This document shows positions 1 through 7,372 of a stretch of DNA of 25,530 nt, in pieces. The translations under genes were made by a program, and so were the position numbers. Source of the stretch: an uncultured Nocardioides sp. (GTDB taxonomy: Bacteria; Actinomycetota; Actinomycetes; Propionibacteriales; Nocardioidaceae); the NCBI RefSeq assembly GCF_946885725.1, contig NZ_CAMPGZ010000028.1, forward strand, positions 1 to 25,530. The letters run 5' to 3'. The stretch's first letter is position 1; every line of letters begins with the position of its first letter. The notes under the pieces were generated by a model. It saw only the letters and a program-made list of their open reading frames with translations, made no database searches and had not been told where the DNA came from.

Positions 1-117
1 GACGACCCGGCGGCCGGGCCCGACACGCGGGCGTGGTGCCGGATGCGGGGGCACGAGTTCCTGGGTGAGGACGTCTCCGAAGACGGTGTACCGCGTTACC
101 TCGTGAGGCGATGCTGA
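1..117 (+). CDS. TusA-family sulfurtransferase, C-terminal fragment
   Basis: Only the last 38 codons are inside the window, open at the left edge and ending in TGA at 115-117. The fragment contains DDPAA near its start, then AWCRMRGHEFLG and a YLVRR tail, which resembles the second half of actinobacterial TusA-family (SirA/YeeD-like) proteins. Those small proteins carry sulfur as a persulfide, but the catalytic Cys-Pro motif lies in the N-terminal half and cannot be seen here. A sulfur carrier beside adoK and near the Fe-S genes erpA and nadA fits arrangements in related actinobacteria; that link is from memory. The family call rests on a short C-terminal motif only. Confidence 0.6.
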   Translation, partial: DDPAAGPDTRAWCRMRGHEFLGEDVSEDGVPRYLVRRC

Positions 118-161
118 CGCATCGCAACGCCTCCAGCGCGACGCTGGCGCGTCGCAACCCC
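113..161. repeat. short imperfect direct repeat with a small hairpin
   Basis: Two 19-nt segments (113-131 and 143-161, beginning gctgacgcatcgcaac and gctggcgcgtcgcaac) match at 16 of 19 positions. Between them, 133-138 and 142-147 form a perfect 6-bp stem with a 3-nt loop. It starts inside the TusA-like stop region and may be a weak terminator for that gene. There is no T tract. The rest of 118-246 shows nothing else convincing. Confidence 0.3.
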
Positions 162-246
162 GAGTCGGCGCTTCATGCCCGCTCCCCCGCTTCGCTCCTC
201 CGCGAGCAGGAACCGCCTACTCGGCGTACTGCCACGTGCTGGGTTC

Positions 247-1233
247 CTACGGCCTTGGGGTTCGGACGTGGGCGGCCACTTCGGCAGCGGCGGACTCCCC
301 GTACGTGTCGGCGAAGCGCTTGATGAACGCCGCCTGGTGCAGCGTGTACTCCTGCGTGCCGATCCGCTCCACGACGTACACCGCGAGCAGGCAGCCGAGC
401 TGGGCGGCGCGCTCGAGCGAGAGGCCCCACTCGAGCGCGGCGAGGAAGCCGGCGCGGAAGGCGTCGCCGACGCCGGTGGGCTCGACCTTCTCGATCTCCG
501 GTACCGCCGGCACGTGGATCGGCTCCTCCCCCAGCCGCTCGACGCGGACGCCGTCGGGGCCGAGGGTGACGACCTGGGTGCCGACCCGCTCGAGGATCTC
601 GGCGGAGGACCAGCCGGTCTTCTTCTGGATGAGCGCCGACTCGTACTCGTTGCTGAAGAGGATGTGCGCGCCGTCGATCAGCTCGCGGATCAGCTCACCG
701 TCGCCGAAGGCGAGCTGCTGGCTCGGGTCGGCGAGGAACGGGTAGCCGCGGTCGCGGCACTCTTGGGTGTGCCGGAGCATCGCCTCGGGGTCGTTGGGAC
801 CGACCAGCACGAACGTGGCGCCGCCGACCCGGTCGGCGATCGGCTTGAGCTCGATGTCCCGGGCCTCGCTCATCGCGCCGGCGTAGAACGACGCGAACTG
901 CGCCATGTCCTTGTCGGTGGTGCACACGAAGCGGGCGGTGTGCCGGGTGTCCGAGACGTGCACCGAGGTGCAGTCGACGTGGTGCCGCTCGAGCCACGCG
1001 CGGTAGTCGACGAAGTCCTCGCCCACCGCGCCTACGAGCACCGGGCGCAGGCCGAGGTTGCCCAGGCCGAAGCAGATGTTGGCGGCGCAGCCGCCGCGAC
1101 GTACTTCGAGGTCCTCGACGAGGAACGACACCGACAGCTTGTCCAGCTGGTCGACGACCAGCGAGTCGGAGAACCGACCGGGGAACGACATCAGGTGGTC
1201 GGTGGCGATCGATCCGGTGACGAGCAGCGACAC
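247..1233 (-). CDS. adoK: adenosine kinase (PfkB/ribokinase family)
   Basis: A 328-residue PfkB-family sugar/nucleoside kinase. The start VTGSIATDHLMSFPGRF, the DMAQFASFYAGAMSEARDI segment (about 109-127), ADPSQQLA (168-175) and PTGVGDAFRAGFL (252-264) closely follow the Mycobacterium tuberculosis adenosine kinase AdoK as I recall it. AdoK phosphorylates adenosine to AMP in purine salvage and is unlike eukaryotic adenosine kinases. Asp257 in the GVGD motif is the expected catalytic base. The GTG start has a GAGGA Shine-Dalgarno element a few bases upstream. Length is normal and no key residue is missing. It is divergent from the small gene at 1338, so the two share a roughly 100-bp promoter region. 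Another PfkB sugar substrate is possible, but the AdoK-specific motifs make that less likely. Confidence 0.87.
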   Translation of the reverse strand: MSLLVTGSIATDHLMSFPGRFSDSLVVDQLDKLSVSFLVEDLEVRRGGCAANICFGLGNLGLRPVLVGAVGEDFVDYRAWLERHHVDCTSVHVSDTRHTARFVCTTDKDMAQFASFYAGAMSEARDIELKPIADRVGGATFVLVGPNDPEAMLRHTQECRDRGYPFLADPSQQLAFGDGELIRELIDGAHILFSNEYESALIQKKTGWSSAEILERVGTQVVTLGPDGVRVERLGEEPIHVPAVPEIEKVEPTGVGDAFRAGFLAALEWGLSLERAAQLGCLLAVYVVERIGTQEYTLHQAAFIKRFADTYGESAAAEVAAHVRTPRP

Positions 1234-1301
1234 GGAGGGTCCTCGGAAGTCGGGGCGACCTGGTGCGGTCGGGACAGCGGGAGCCTACCCGCCGCACGGG
1301 C

Positions 1302-1330
1302 TTGGGGTACCCGGCGGTAATCCCTAGCGT
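1302..1330 (+). promoter_or_regulatory. predicted promoter of leaderless small gene
   Basis: TTGGGG (1302-1307), a 17-nt spacer and TAGCGT (1325-1330) resemble a housekeeping sigma promoter. The -10 box ends 7 nt before the GTG at 1338, so the transcript would begin at or next to the start codon. Confidence 0.45.
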
Positions 1331-1337
1331 CAGCAGT

Positions 1338-1550
1338 GTGACCCCTGAGCGCCTCGCGTACGACGACCCCTCCAGCACCGACCGGATGACCTCCGACGCC
1401 CGAGCGGCGGCCGCGGTCGTCCGGAAGCTCCGTCGACCGGCGCCGAGCCTGCGCTACGAGGACCAGCCACGGGAGGTCGCGAAGCGCGACATCGAGATCT
1501 CGGGAGCGGCGGCGCGGCTCGCCGCAGCGCTCCACCTGCACCTGGACTGA
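1338..1550 (+). CDS. small hypothetical protein (70 aa)
   Basis: I do not recognise this 70-residue protein. It is charged, Arg/Ala-rich, with no signal peptide, membrane segment or cysteine; the C-terminal half (EVAKRDIEISGAAARLAAAL) looks helical. The GTG at 1338 was chosen because a TTGGGG/TAGCGT promoter ends 7 nt before it, which suits leaderless translation; a frame-consistent upstream start at 1263 would lie inside that promoter. An internal ATG at 1386 is an alternative. The gene is followed 26 nt later by a strong bidirectional hairpin. Coding status is supported by the promoter and terminator arrangement and not by homology. Confidence 0.5.
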   Translation: MTPERLAYDDPSSTDRMTSDARAAAAVVRKLRRPAPSLRYEDQPREVAKRDIEISGAAARLAAALHLHLD

Positions 1551-1576
1551 GCGGCTCGGGGAAGCCGGGACAGCGA

Positions 1577-1608
1577 CGGCCCGCGCCACCTCTCGGTGGC
1601 GCGGGCCG
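1577..1608. terminator. bidirectional hairpin terminator
   Basis: A perfect 14-bp GC-rich stem (1577-1590 with 1595-1608) around the tetraloop TCTC, placed between the convergent genes ending at 1550 and 1641. There is no long T tract on either strand, as is usual for terminators in high-GC actinobacteria. Confidence 0.75.
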
Positions 1609-1640
1609 CTGCGTGTCTCGGACAGCGTGAGCGGTGAGGC

Positions 1641-2693
1641 TCAGCCGACCTTCATGATCCCGCCGGGGCCGAAGACCGGCCCGGAGACGTAGACGCCGCC
1701 GTTGTTGCCGATCGCGAGGCCACCAGGCAGCTGCACCTTGCCGGGCTTGAGCTCGCGCGTGCGGGAGCGGTCCTTGCTGATCTTGATGACCGAGCCCTCG
1801 GTGGCGCCCTCCACGCCGCTCTCGAGGGCGAGCCAGCTGAGCTTGGACAGCTCGGCGGCGTACAGCGCGTCGTTCTTGCCGATCGCCAGCGAAACGACGG
1901 AGGTGAGCCCGTCGGCGACACGGGTGCAGGCGCCCTTGTTCGGCTTGTTGGGCTTGCAGACCGCGTTCTTGGCGCCCGGCTCGACCCGCCAGACCTGCGA
2001 CGTGCCCGGCGTACCCGGGAAGCCGCGCAGCTCGCCGAGGTAGATCGCGCCGTCCTTGCCCTGGGCGACCGAGGTCACGACGGCCTCGCTCGGGATCGGG
2101 GTTCCGGCCGGCGGCAGCTCGGGGTCGTCGAAGCCCTCGGGCATCTTCACCGTGCGCGTCTTCACGCGGGCGATGTGGGTCGCCTCGCCGTCGCGGGTCA
2201 CGTGGATCACCGAGTTGTTCGCGGCGTCGGCGACGAGGACCCCGTCCGCGACCGCCTCGAGGCCGTAGGGGTTGCTCTCCTTCGGCTTGCCCTCGAGGTC
2301 GTACGGGTCCGGGTTGTTCTTCTTCTGCCAGGCGCCCACGTCGAGAACGGCCTGACGCTTCTTGCCGCCCTCCCACATGTAGAGCGTGCCGTGGCCGCCG
2401 CCGGTCAGCGCCCACACGTCGCCGTTCTTCGCGACGGCGACGGCCGACCCGAAGCCCTTGGCGACCTTGCCGATGCGCTTGGTGGTGCCCTTGGCGCGGT
2501 GGACCTCGCTGACGACGCCGTCGGAGTCGGCGACGACCATGCGGCCGTGGCCGATGTCGAGGCCGCGCGGCCCGTTCAGGCCCTCGACGGCACGCGAGGA
2601 CGAGGCGCCGCTGGCGGCGGGTACGGCGGCGAGCGCGGCGGCCACGGCTCCGGCACACGCGACCGCGAGCGCGCGCTTCCTGGGTGATGTCAT
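1641..2693 (-). CDS. secreted ScyD/ScyE-family beta-propeller protein
   Basis: A 350-residue exported protein. Residues 1-30 form a Sec signal peptide (basic MTSPRKR, then an Ala/Val-rich core and an ASGAS-type cleavage site) with no lipobox cysteine. The mature part has repeated blade-like segments (GLNGPRGLDIG, GFGSAVAVAKNGDVW, NPYGLEAVADGVLVADAANNSVI, LPGGLAIGNNGGVYVSG), typical of NHL/SMP-30-like propellers. The PPAGTPIPSEAVVTSVAQG stretch matches the ScyD/ScyE family, named from the cyanobacterial scytonemin cluster but also found in actinobacteria and without a known reaction. No other scytonemin gene is nearby, so its role here is unknown; an extracellular binding or surface role is plausible. 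A GAGGGGGAG ribosome-binding site sits 9 nt before the ATG. A hairpin plus T5 lies in its leader. Confidence 0.75.
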   Translation of the reverse strand: MTSPRKRALAVACAGAVAAALAAVPAASGASSSRAVEGLNGPRGLDIGHGRMVVADSDGVVSEVHRAKGTTKRIGKVAKGFGSAVAVAKNGDVWALTGGGHGTLYMWEGGKKRQAVLDVGAWQKKNNPDPYDLEGKPKESNPYGLEAVADGVLVADAANNSVIHVTRDGEATHIARVKTRTVKMPEGFDDPELPPAGTPIPSEAVVTSVAQGKDGAIYLGELRGFPGTPGTSQVWRVEPGAKNAVCKPNKPNKGACTRVADGLTSVVSLAIGKNDALYAAELSKLSWLALESGVEGATEGSVIKISKDRSRTRELKPGKVQLPGGLAIGNNGGVYVSGPVFGPGGIMKVG

Positions 2694-2719
2694 GTGTGGT
2701 GCTCCCCCTCGGGGTCAGG

Positions 2720-2743
2720 AAAAAGCGAGGGCCATCCCCTCGC
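2720..2743 (-). terminator. hairpin with T5 in the leader of the ScyD/ScyE-like gene (possible attenuator)
   Basis: Read on the minus strand, 2743-2737 (GCGAGGG) pairs with 2731-2725 (CCCTCGC) around a 5-nt loop and is followed at once by TTTTT (2724-2720). This is a compact intrinsic-terminator shape, only 26 nt upstream of the start codon at 2693. No minus-strand gene lies upstream to be terminated, which makes a leader attenuator possible. The genes on either side are divergent. Confidence 0.45.
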
Positions 2744-2884
2744 CATCGGAACAGCCAACTGAACGCCCGAGTCTCTGTGAATGGCTCGACCGGGCCCTCC
2801 GCATGGGTCGGACGGGCCATGCACCTCCCCAAATCAGGTCATGCCGGGCGGGAACCACTCCTCCGGCCGCTGCGTCCGACAGGC

Positions 2885-3457
2885 ATGAACGCACGACTTC
2901 GCAGGTGGCTCGTCCCGGTGGGCGCCGCGCTCGCGGTGCTCCTGGTCGTGGCCGCCGTGTGGTGGTCGCAGCAGCCGGGCGACGAGGTCGCGCCCGGCGC
3001 GAGCAGCACGCCGCCGACGGTCGCCGAGCCGAGCGAGCCGGGTGGCGGCAGCACGGGCGACCCCGGCGAGCCGCCCGTTCCCGGGATGACCCCGGAGCCG
3101 GGCCCGGACTCCCCGCCTCCGGTGGCGGGGACGCAGGCGATCGAGGGGTACTTCCTCCGCGACGAGCGGACGCTGGCGCTCAACTACACCACTGGGGTGC
3201 CGGAGTGCTACGGCAAGGTCGGCGAGCCCCGGGTGGAGGAGACCGAGGACGCGGTCATCGTGACCCTGGAGAAGTCGCCGCCCAAGAACACCCGCGACGT
3301 GGTCTGCATCGACATCGCCTACATGCGGTCGGTCGACGTGACGCTCGAGTCGCCGCTCGGCGACCGGGTCGTCCTCGACGGCTCACGCGAGCAGACCGAG
3401 ATTGCTCGCGCCGACGCGCCGTACGGCGACGGCGGCGAGGGCGAGCCGGCGTACTGA
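2885..3457 (+). CDS. membrane-anchored hypothetical protein with Pro-rich linker
   Basis: A 190-residue protein of unknown function. Residues 1-7 are basic, 8-28 form one hydrophobic helix ending in VWW, so the N-terminus is probably inside and the rest outside the membrane. Residues 31-80 are a low-complexity Pro/Gly/Glu/Ser linker. The C-terminal domain (about 85-180) starts GYFLRDERTLALNYTTGVPECYGK and holds two cysteines (PECYG and VVCIDI) that could form a disulfide. The small beta-rich domain recurs, as I recall, in other Nocardioides proteins but has no assigned role. The ATG at 2885 directly precedes the membrane helix; longer in-frame starts to 2684 overlap the divergent gene's control region. 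A strong terminator follows. Confidence 0.7.
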   Translation: MNARLRRWLVPVGAALAVLLVVAAVWWSQQPGDEVAPGASSTPPTVAEPSEPGGGSTGDPGEPPVPGMTPEPGPDSPPPVAGTQAIEGYFLRDERTLALNYTTGVPECYGKVGEPRVEETEDAVIVTLEKSPPKNTRDVVCIDIAYMRSVDVTLESPLGDRVVLDGSREQTEIARADAPYGDGGEGEPAY

Positions 3458-3479
3458 TCCCGAGCAGTACCCGGCACGC

Positions 3480-3515
3480 CGAAGGCCCCCGCGACCATCG
3501 TCGCGGGGGCCTTCG
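3480..3515. terminator. bidirectional hairpin terminator
   Basis: A perfect 16-bp stem (3480-3495 with 3500-3515) with a 4-nt loop lies between the convergent genes ending at 3457 (plus) and 3540 (minus). It is very GC-rich and ends in CCTTCG on the plus strand. Confidence 0.8.
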
Positions 3516-3539
3516 CTCGGACCTGGTGTTGCTAGCGGC

Positions 3540-3902
3540 TCAGTGGAACGAGTCGCCGCAGGCGCAGGAGCCGGTCGCGTTGGGGTTGTCGATCGTGAAG
3601 CCCTGCTTCTCGATGGTGTCGACGAAGTCGATGACGGCGCCGTTGAGGTACGGGACGCTCATCCGGTCGACGACCACGGACACGCCGTCGAAGTCGGTCA
3701 CGACGTCGCCGTCGAGGTTCCGCTCGTCGAAGAACAGCTGGTAGCGCAGACCGGAGCAGCCACCCGGCTGCACGGCGATGCGCAGCTGGAGGTCGTCGCG
3801 CCCCTCCTGCTCGAGGAGTGCCTTCACCTTCGCGGCGGCCGCGCTGCTGAGGTTGATGCTGTCGCTGCGAACCGAGGTCTCGGTCTCGACCTGCTCGGTC
3901 AT
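3540..3902 (-). CDS. erpA: iron-sulfur cluster insertion protein ErpA (A-type carrier)
   Basis: A 120-residue A-type (HesB/IscA/ErpA) carrier that receives Fe-S clusters from the assembly scaffold and delivers them to target enzymes in the cytoplasm. The three ligand cysteines are present: Cys49 in GGCSG, and Cys113 and Cys115 in SCACG near the C-terminus. LQLRIAVQPGGCSGLRYQL and the FDGVSVVVDRMSVPYLNG segment are standard for the family, and the length is typical. A GGGAG ribosome-binding site lies 8 nt before the ATG. The nearby nadA encodes a 4Fe-4S enzyme, a likely client, although it is on the other strand and not in an operon with this gene. Single actinobacterial A-type proteins are usually named ErpA. 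Confidence 0.92.
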   Translation of the reverse strand: MTEQVETETSVRSDSINLSSAAAAKVKALLEQEGRDDLQLRIAVQPGGCSGLRYQLFFDERNLDGDVVTDFDGVSVVVDRMSVPYLNGAVIDFVDTIEKQGFTIDNPNATGSCACGDSFH

Positions 3903-4015
3903 GTGCTGGCTCCCATGGGTGTTGGGGACGTCGTGCTCTCTTCAATGGTCGCACACGCTCGGCTATTCCGACGCCCCGCCGGTGGGACGTGGCTCACAGC
4001 CTGAACGGCGCCGGC

Positions 4016-5116
4016 TCACATCCTGGACCAGGTGCGGGCGGTGCGCTCCGCCAGCGCGGCCAGGCTGCCGGCGGGGTCGGCGAAGCTGGCCTGCTCCCCC
4101 ACCAGGTCGGCCACCGCGTACGCCGACTCGATCCCGAGGGCGCGCATCTCCCGGGCGCCGACCAGCACCTTGCCGGCGAGCGCGATGCACGGCCGCAGCG
4201 CCTCGGCCGCCACTTGCGCCACGCCGTAGGGCACCTTGCCGGAGCGGGAGGAGAAGTCGAACGCGCCCTCGCCGGTGACCACGAGGTCGGCCCGGCGGGC
4301 GCGCTCGGGCAGGCCGACGGCGTCGGCGACCAGCGCGATACCGGGCTCGCGGCGGGCGCCGAGCAGCAGCAGCGCGTAGCCCAGGCCGCCCGCCGCACCG
4401 GCGCCCTTGGCGAGCGCGAGCCTGCGGTCGGCGGCGACCGCGAGCCGCTCGAGCGCGGCGTCGACGGCGTGCAGCCGGTCGTCGGGGAGGCCCTTCTGCG
4501 GGCCGTAGGCGTTGGTCGCACCGATCAGCCCGAGCAGCGGGTTGTCGACGTCGCTGGCGGCGACCAGCTCGACCCCGGCCACCCGCTCCCGGGCTGCGGT
4601 GACGTCGACCGCCTCGAGCGTGGCGAGCGTGGCCGGCCCGCCCTCGAGCGCGGCGGCCGGGGTGCTGGTGGCACCGAGGGCGGCGAGCAGCCCGGCCCCC
4701 GCGTCGTTGGTGCCGCTGCCGCCGAGCCCGACCACGACCTTGTCGGCGCCGGCGTCCACCGCTGCGGCGACGAGCTCTCCGACGCCGTACGACGAGGCGT
4801 GCTCGGGGCGGCGCGCGTCCTCGGAAGTGAGGTGCAGCCCGCAGGCCTGGGCGGCCTCCACGTACGCCGTACCGCCGACGCGGAGCACGCTTCCCGGCAC
4901 GGACTCGCCGTACGGTCCGCGCACCGTCGTCGCGAGCAGATCGCCGCCCAGCGTGGCGTGCAGGACGGCGACGAAGCCCGGGCCGCCGTCGGCCATCGGG
5001 GCGAGGTCGAGCTCGTCGTCCGGGGCCCGGCGGGCCCAGCCCTCAGCGATCGCGGCGGCCGCCTCGACGGCGCTCAGTGTGCCGGCGAACTTGTCGGGGG
5101 CGATGAGCACGCGCAT
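4016..5116 (-). CDS. glxK: glycerate kinase
   Basis: A 366-residue glycerate kinase of the GlxK/GarK family, which makes 2-phosphoglycerate (or 3-phosphoglycerate in some members) from glycerate and ATP. MRVLIAPDKFAGTLSAVEAA at the start, DLAPMADGGPGF (about 37-48), VVGLGGSGTNDAGAGLLAALG in the middle and VVTGEGAFD in the C-terminal part are hallmark family segments. Length is normal. The ATG at 5116 has AGGA 8-10 nt upstream. It is transcribed divergently from the GNAT gene with under 40 bp between them. The in-family gene name (glxK versus garK) cannot be settled from the sequence. Confidence 0.9.
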   Translation of the reverse strand: MRVLIAPDKFAGTLSAVEAAAAIAEGWARRAPDDELDLAPMADGGPGFVAVLHATLGGDLLATTVRGPYGESVPGSVLRVGGTAYVEAAQACGLHLTSEDARRPEHASSYGVGELVAAAVDAGADKVVVGLGGSGTNDAGAGLLAALGATSTPAAALEGGPATLATLEAVDVTAARERVAGVELVAASDVDNPLLGLIGATNAYGPQKGLPDDRLHAVDAALERLAVAADRRLALAKGAGAAGGLGYALLLLGARREPGIALVADAVGLPERARRADLVVTGEGAFDFSSRSGKVPYGVAQVAAEALRPCIALAGKVLVGAREMRALGIESAYAVADLVGEQASFADPAGSLAALAERTARTWSRM

Positions 5117-5142
5117 GCGCCCATCCTGCCGGGAGGGCCGAC

Positions 5143-5148
5143 TACGTT
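5143..5148 (+). promoter_or_regulatory. -10 box of leaderless GNAT gene
   Basis: TACGTT ends 6 nt before the GTG at 5155. No good -35 element is visible. The position argues for the second GTG (5155) over the one at 5149. Confidence 0.4.
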
Positions 5149-5154
5149 GTGCGC

Positions 5155-6051
5155 GTGCCTCCCGCCCCGGACTACTACGTGCGCCCGATGACGCAGGCCG
5201 ACGTGATCGGGGTCGAGCGGCTGACCAGCGAGGGGTTCTACGACCTGGACGTGCGCACCCACCGCGCGCACCTGCCGGAGCCGACGCCCCGGTCGCCGGA
5301 GAAGTCGGTGAACTGGCAGATCCGGGTGCGGCACATGGTCGAGCACGATCCTGGCGGCTGCTTCGTCGCCGAGGACGCCTCCGGCCTGATCGGCGCCGCG
5401 ATCGGGCTGCGGCGCGAGCTGCTGTGGGTGCTGTCGACGTACGTCGTGAAGCCCGGGCTGCAGGGCCGCGGCGTCGGCCGGCAGCTGCTGGACGCGGCGC
5501 TGCAGCACGGCCGCGGCTGCCTGCGCGGGCTGATCGCGTCGTCCGAGGACCCGAAGGCGGTGCGTCGCTACCGGCTGGCCGGGTTCACCCTGCACCCGGC
5601 GATGTACCTGATCGGCAAGGTGCCGCGCCAGGCGCTGCCGGTAGTGGAGCGAGTCCGGGAGGGCAGCGCGGCGGACATCGACCTGATGAACTCCGTGGAC
5701 CGGCGCACCCGCGAGGCGGCCCACGGAGTCGACCACGAGCTGCTGACGTCGATGTACAGGCTGGTCGTGGTCGACCGCTCCACCGGCTCGGGCTACGCGT
5801 ACGTCGAGCCCGGCGGCGGCCCGTACCTGCTCGCCGCCACCAACCGGCGTACCGCCACCGACCTGCTGTGGGAGACGCTCGCCGCCTCGAGCCCCGAGCG
5901 CACCGTGGTGATCGGGCACGCGACCGCACCGAACGAGTGGGCGATCGACGTCGGGATGGCGGCGCGGATGGACCTGCACACGTCCGGCTACATCGCGACG
6001 CGGCACATGAAGCCGCCGATGCCGTACCTGCCCAGCGGCCACTTCCTCTGA
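5155..6051 (+). CDS. GNAT-family N-acetyltransferase
   Basis: About 298 residues. The acetyl-CoA pyrophosphate-binding motif (Q/R)xxGx(G/A) is clear as LQGRGVGRQLL (about 102-112), preceded by a beta-strand STYVVKPG. The N-terminal half is a normal GNAT fold (YVRPMTQADVIGVERLTSEGFY at the start; SSEDPKAVRRYRLAGF for the later alpha4/beta7 region). Residues 170-298 form a second, GNAT-like half without a recognisable CoA loop, so a tandem-GNAT architecture with one degenerate domain is likely. The substrate is unknown. GTG at 5155 is preferred because a TACGTT box lies 6 nt upstream; GTG at 5149 (two residues longer, with GGGAGG 11 nt away) is the alternative. Confidence 0.83.
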   Translation: MPPAPDYYVRPMTQADVIGVERLTSEGFYDLDVRTHRAHLPEPTPRSPEKSVNWQIRVRHMVEHDPGGCFVAEDASGLIGAAIGLRRELLWVLSTYVVKPGLQGRGVGRQLLDAALQHGRGCLRGLIASSEDPKAVRRYRLAGFTLHPAMYLIGKVPRQALPVVERVREGSAADIDLMNSVDRRTREAAHGVDHELLTSMYRLVVVDRSTGSGYAYVEPGGGPYLLAATNRRTATDLLWETLAASSPERTVVIGHATAPNEWAIDVGMAARMDLHTSGYIATRHMKPPMPYLPSGHFL

Positions 6052-6080
6052 GGCCCGGCAGCCGCGGTCTCGCCTCGTGG

Positions 6081-6086
6081 GAGAAT
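6081..6086 (+). promoter_or_regulatory. -10 box of nadA (leaderless)
   Basis: GAGAAT ends 7 nt before the GTG at 6094. It overlaps the in-frame ATG at 6085, which makes that ATG an unlikely start. Confidence 0.4.
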
Positions 6087-6093
6087 GGCGCTC

Positions 6094-7269
6094 GTGACGA
6101 CGACGGACCTCCCGCTGCTGGTGCTCGGCCACGGAGCCGACCCGCGCTCCGAGCGCGGCGTGGACTGCCCAGGCGCTCTGCCGCCGGCCTCCGACCCCGA
6201 CCTGGTCGAGCGTGCGCGTGCGGCCAAGGAGGCGCTGGGTTCGAAGCTGTTCGTGCTCGGCCACCACTACCAGCGCGACGAGGTGATCCAGTTCGCCGAC
6301 GTCACCGGCGACTCGTTCAAGCTCGCCCGTGACGCGGCCGCGCGGCCGGACGCGGAGTACATCGTCTTCTGCGGTGTGCACTTCATGGCCGAGTCGGCCG
6401 ACATCCTGACCAGCCCGGACCAGAAGGTGATCCTCCCCGACCTCGCCGCCGGCTGCTCGATGGCCGACATGGCGCGGATCGCGCAGGTCGAGGACGCGTG
6501 GGACGCGATGGTCGACGCCGGCGTCGCGGACAGCGTCGTACCGGTCACCTACATGAACTCCTCCGCGGACATCAAGGCGTTCTGCGGCCGCAACGGCGGC
6601 GCGGTGTGTACGTCGTCCAACGCGCAGGTGGCTCTCGAGTGGGCATTCGCGCAGAAGCCTGACGCGAAGGTGCTGTTCCTCCCCGACCAGCACCTGGGCC
6701 GCAACACCGCTGTGCTGCAGATGGGCTACTCGCTCGACGACTGCGTCGTCTGGGACCCGCACAAGCCCAACGGCGGGCTGACCGCCGAGCAGCTGCGCGA
6801 CGCGAAGATGATCCTGTGGCGCGGGCACTGCTCCGTGCACGGCCGGTTCTCCGCCGATGTCGTCGACGAGCTTCGCGCGACGATCCCGGGCGTGCAGATC
6901 CTGGTGCACCCCGAGTGCAAGCACGAGGTCGTCACCAAGGCCGACCTGGTGGGCTCGACGGAGTTCATCATCAAGACGATCGAGGCCGCGCCCGCCGGCT
7001 CGTCATGGGCGATCGGCACCGAGCTCAACCTCGTGCAGCGTCTCGCGGACGCGCACCCGGACAAGAACATCGTGTTCCTGGACCGCACCGTCTGCTACTG
7101 CTCGACGATGAACAGGATCGACCTGCCTCACCTGGTCTGGGCACTGGAGAGCCTTGTCGCGGGGCACGTGGTGAACCAGATCCAGGTCGACCCCGAGACC
7201 GAGAAGTGGGCGAAAGTCGCGCTGCAGCGGATGCTCGACCTGCCGGCGAAGACCGCCGCGAAGGACTGA
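6094..7269 (+). CDS. nadA: quinolinate synthase
   Basis: A 391-residue quinolinate synthase, the 4Fe-4S enzyme that condenses iminoaspartate with dihydroxyacetone phosphate to quinolinate in de novo NAD synthesis. LGHHYQRDEVIQFADVTGDSF, FCGVHFMAESADIL, DLAAGCSMADM, VTYMNSSADIKA, LPDQHLGRNTA and HPECKHEV are family hallmarks. Cluster ligands are expected at about Cys93 (FCGVHF), Cys246 (GHCSVHG) and one of Cys334/Cys336 (TVCYCS). GTG at 6094 was chosen over the ATG at 6085 because the ATG lies in the GAGAAT -10 box and only 1-2 nt behind GGAG. nadB and nadC are not in the window, so this nadA stands apart from them. Nearby erpA is a plausible source of its cluster. Confidence 0.95.
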   Translation: MTTTDLPLLVLGHGADPRSERGVDCPGALPPASDPDLVERARAAKEALGSKLFVLGHHYQRDEVIQFADVTGDSFKLARDAAARPDAEYIVFCGVHFMAESADILTSPDQKVILPDLAAGCSMADMARIAQVEDAWDAMVDAGVADSVVPVTYMNSSADIKAFCGRNGGAVCTSSNAQVALEWAFAQKPDAKVLFLPDQHLGRNTAVLQMGYSLDDCVVWDPHKPNGGLTAEQLRDAKMILWRGHCSVHGRFSADVVDELRATIPGVQILVHPECKHEVVTKADLVGSTEFIIKTIEAAPAGSSWAIGTELNLVQRLADAHPDKNIVFLDRTVCYCSTMNRIDLPHLVWALESLVAGHVVNQIQVDPETEKWAKVALQRMLDLPAKTAAKD

Positions 7270-7287
7270 CCGAGGCTGCTCCGGCAC

Positions 7288-7345
7288 CTTGCGGTTTGGT
7301 CCCCAACCGCAAGAATCCGGCGGCGGAGCGTGCGGTTCGTGACCA
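7288..7345. repeat. clustered inverted repeats around an ACCGCA core, possible terminator
   Basis: Three related segments lie between the convergent genes nadA and pspAB. Segment 7288-7296 (cttgcggtt) is a perfect 9-bp inverted match to 7305-7313, with an 8-nt loop. Segment 7297-7313 is an imperfect inverted match (14 of 17) to 7329-7345, with a 15-nt spacer. The first hairpin could terminate nadA. The repeated ACCGCA/TGCGGT core suggests a small interspersed repeat. Confidence 0.45.
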
Positions 7346-7372
7346 ATCGATGGGGGTCTGGCCGCTCCGGGA

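Noticed and set aside
175..1320. 381-codon plus-strand open frame antisense to adoK
   Set aside because: It is the shadow of a clearly recognised kinase on the other strand; its translation is low-complexity Arg/Gly/Val/Asp sequence with no domain, as expected for high-GC antisense frames.
2386..3744. 452-codon plus-strand open frame
   Set aside because: It crosses two terminators and overlaps the ScyD/ScyE-like, membrane-anchored and erpA genes; no coherent domain is present.
5074..6924. 616-codon minus-strand open frame across the GNAT gene and nadA
   Set aside because: It overlaps two well-supported genes and its product is His/Arg/Gln/Val-rich without recognisable motifs.
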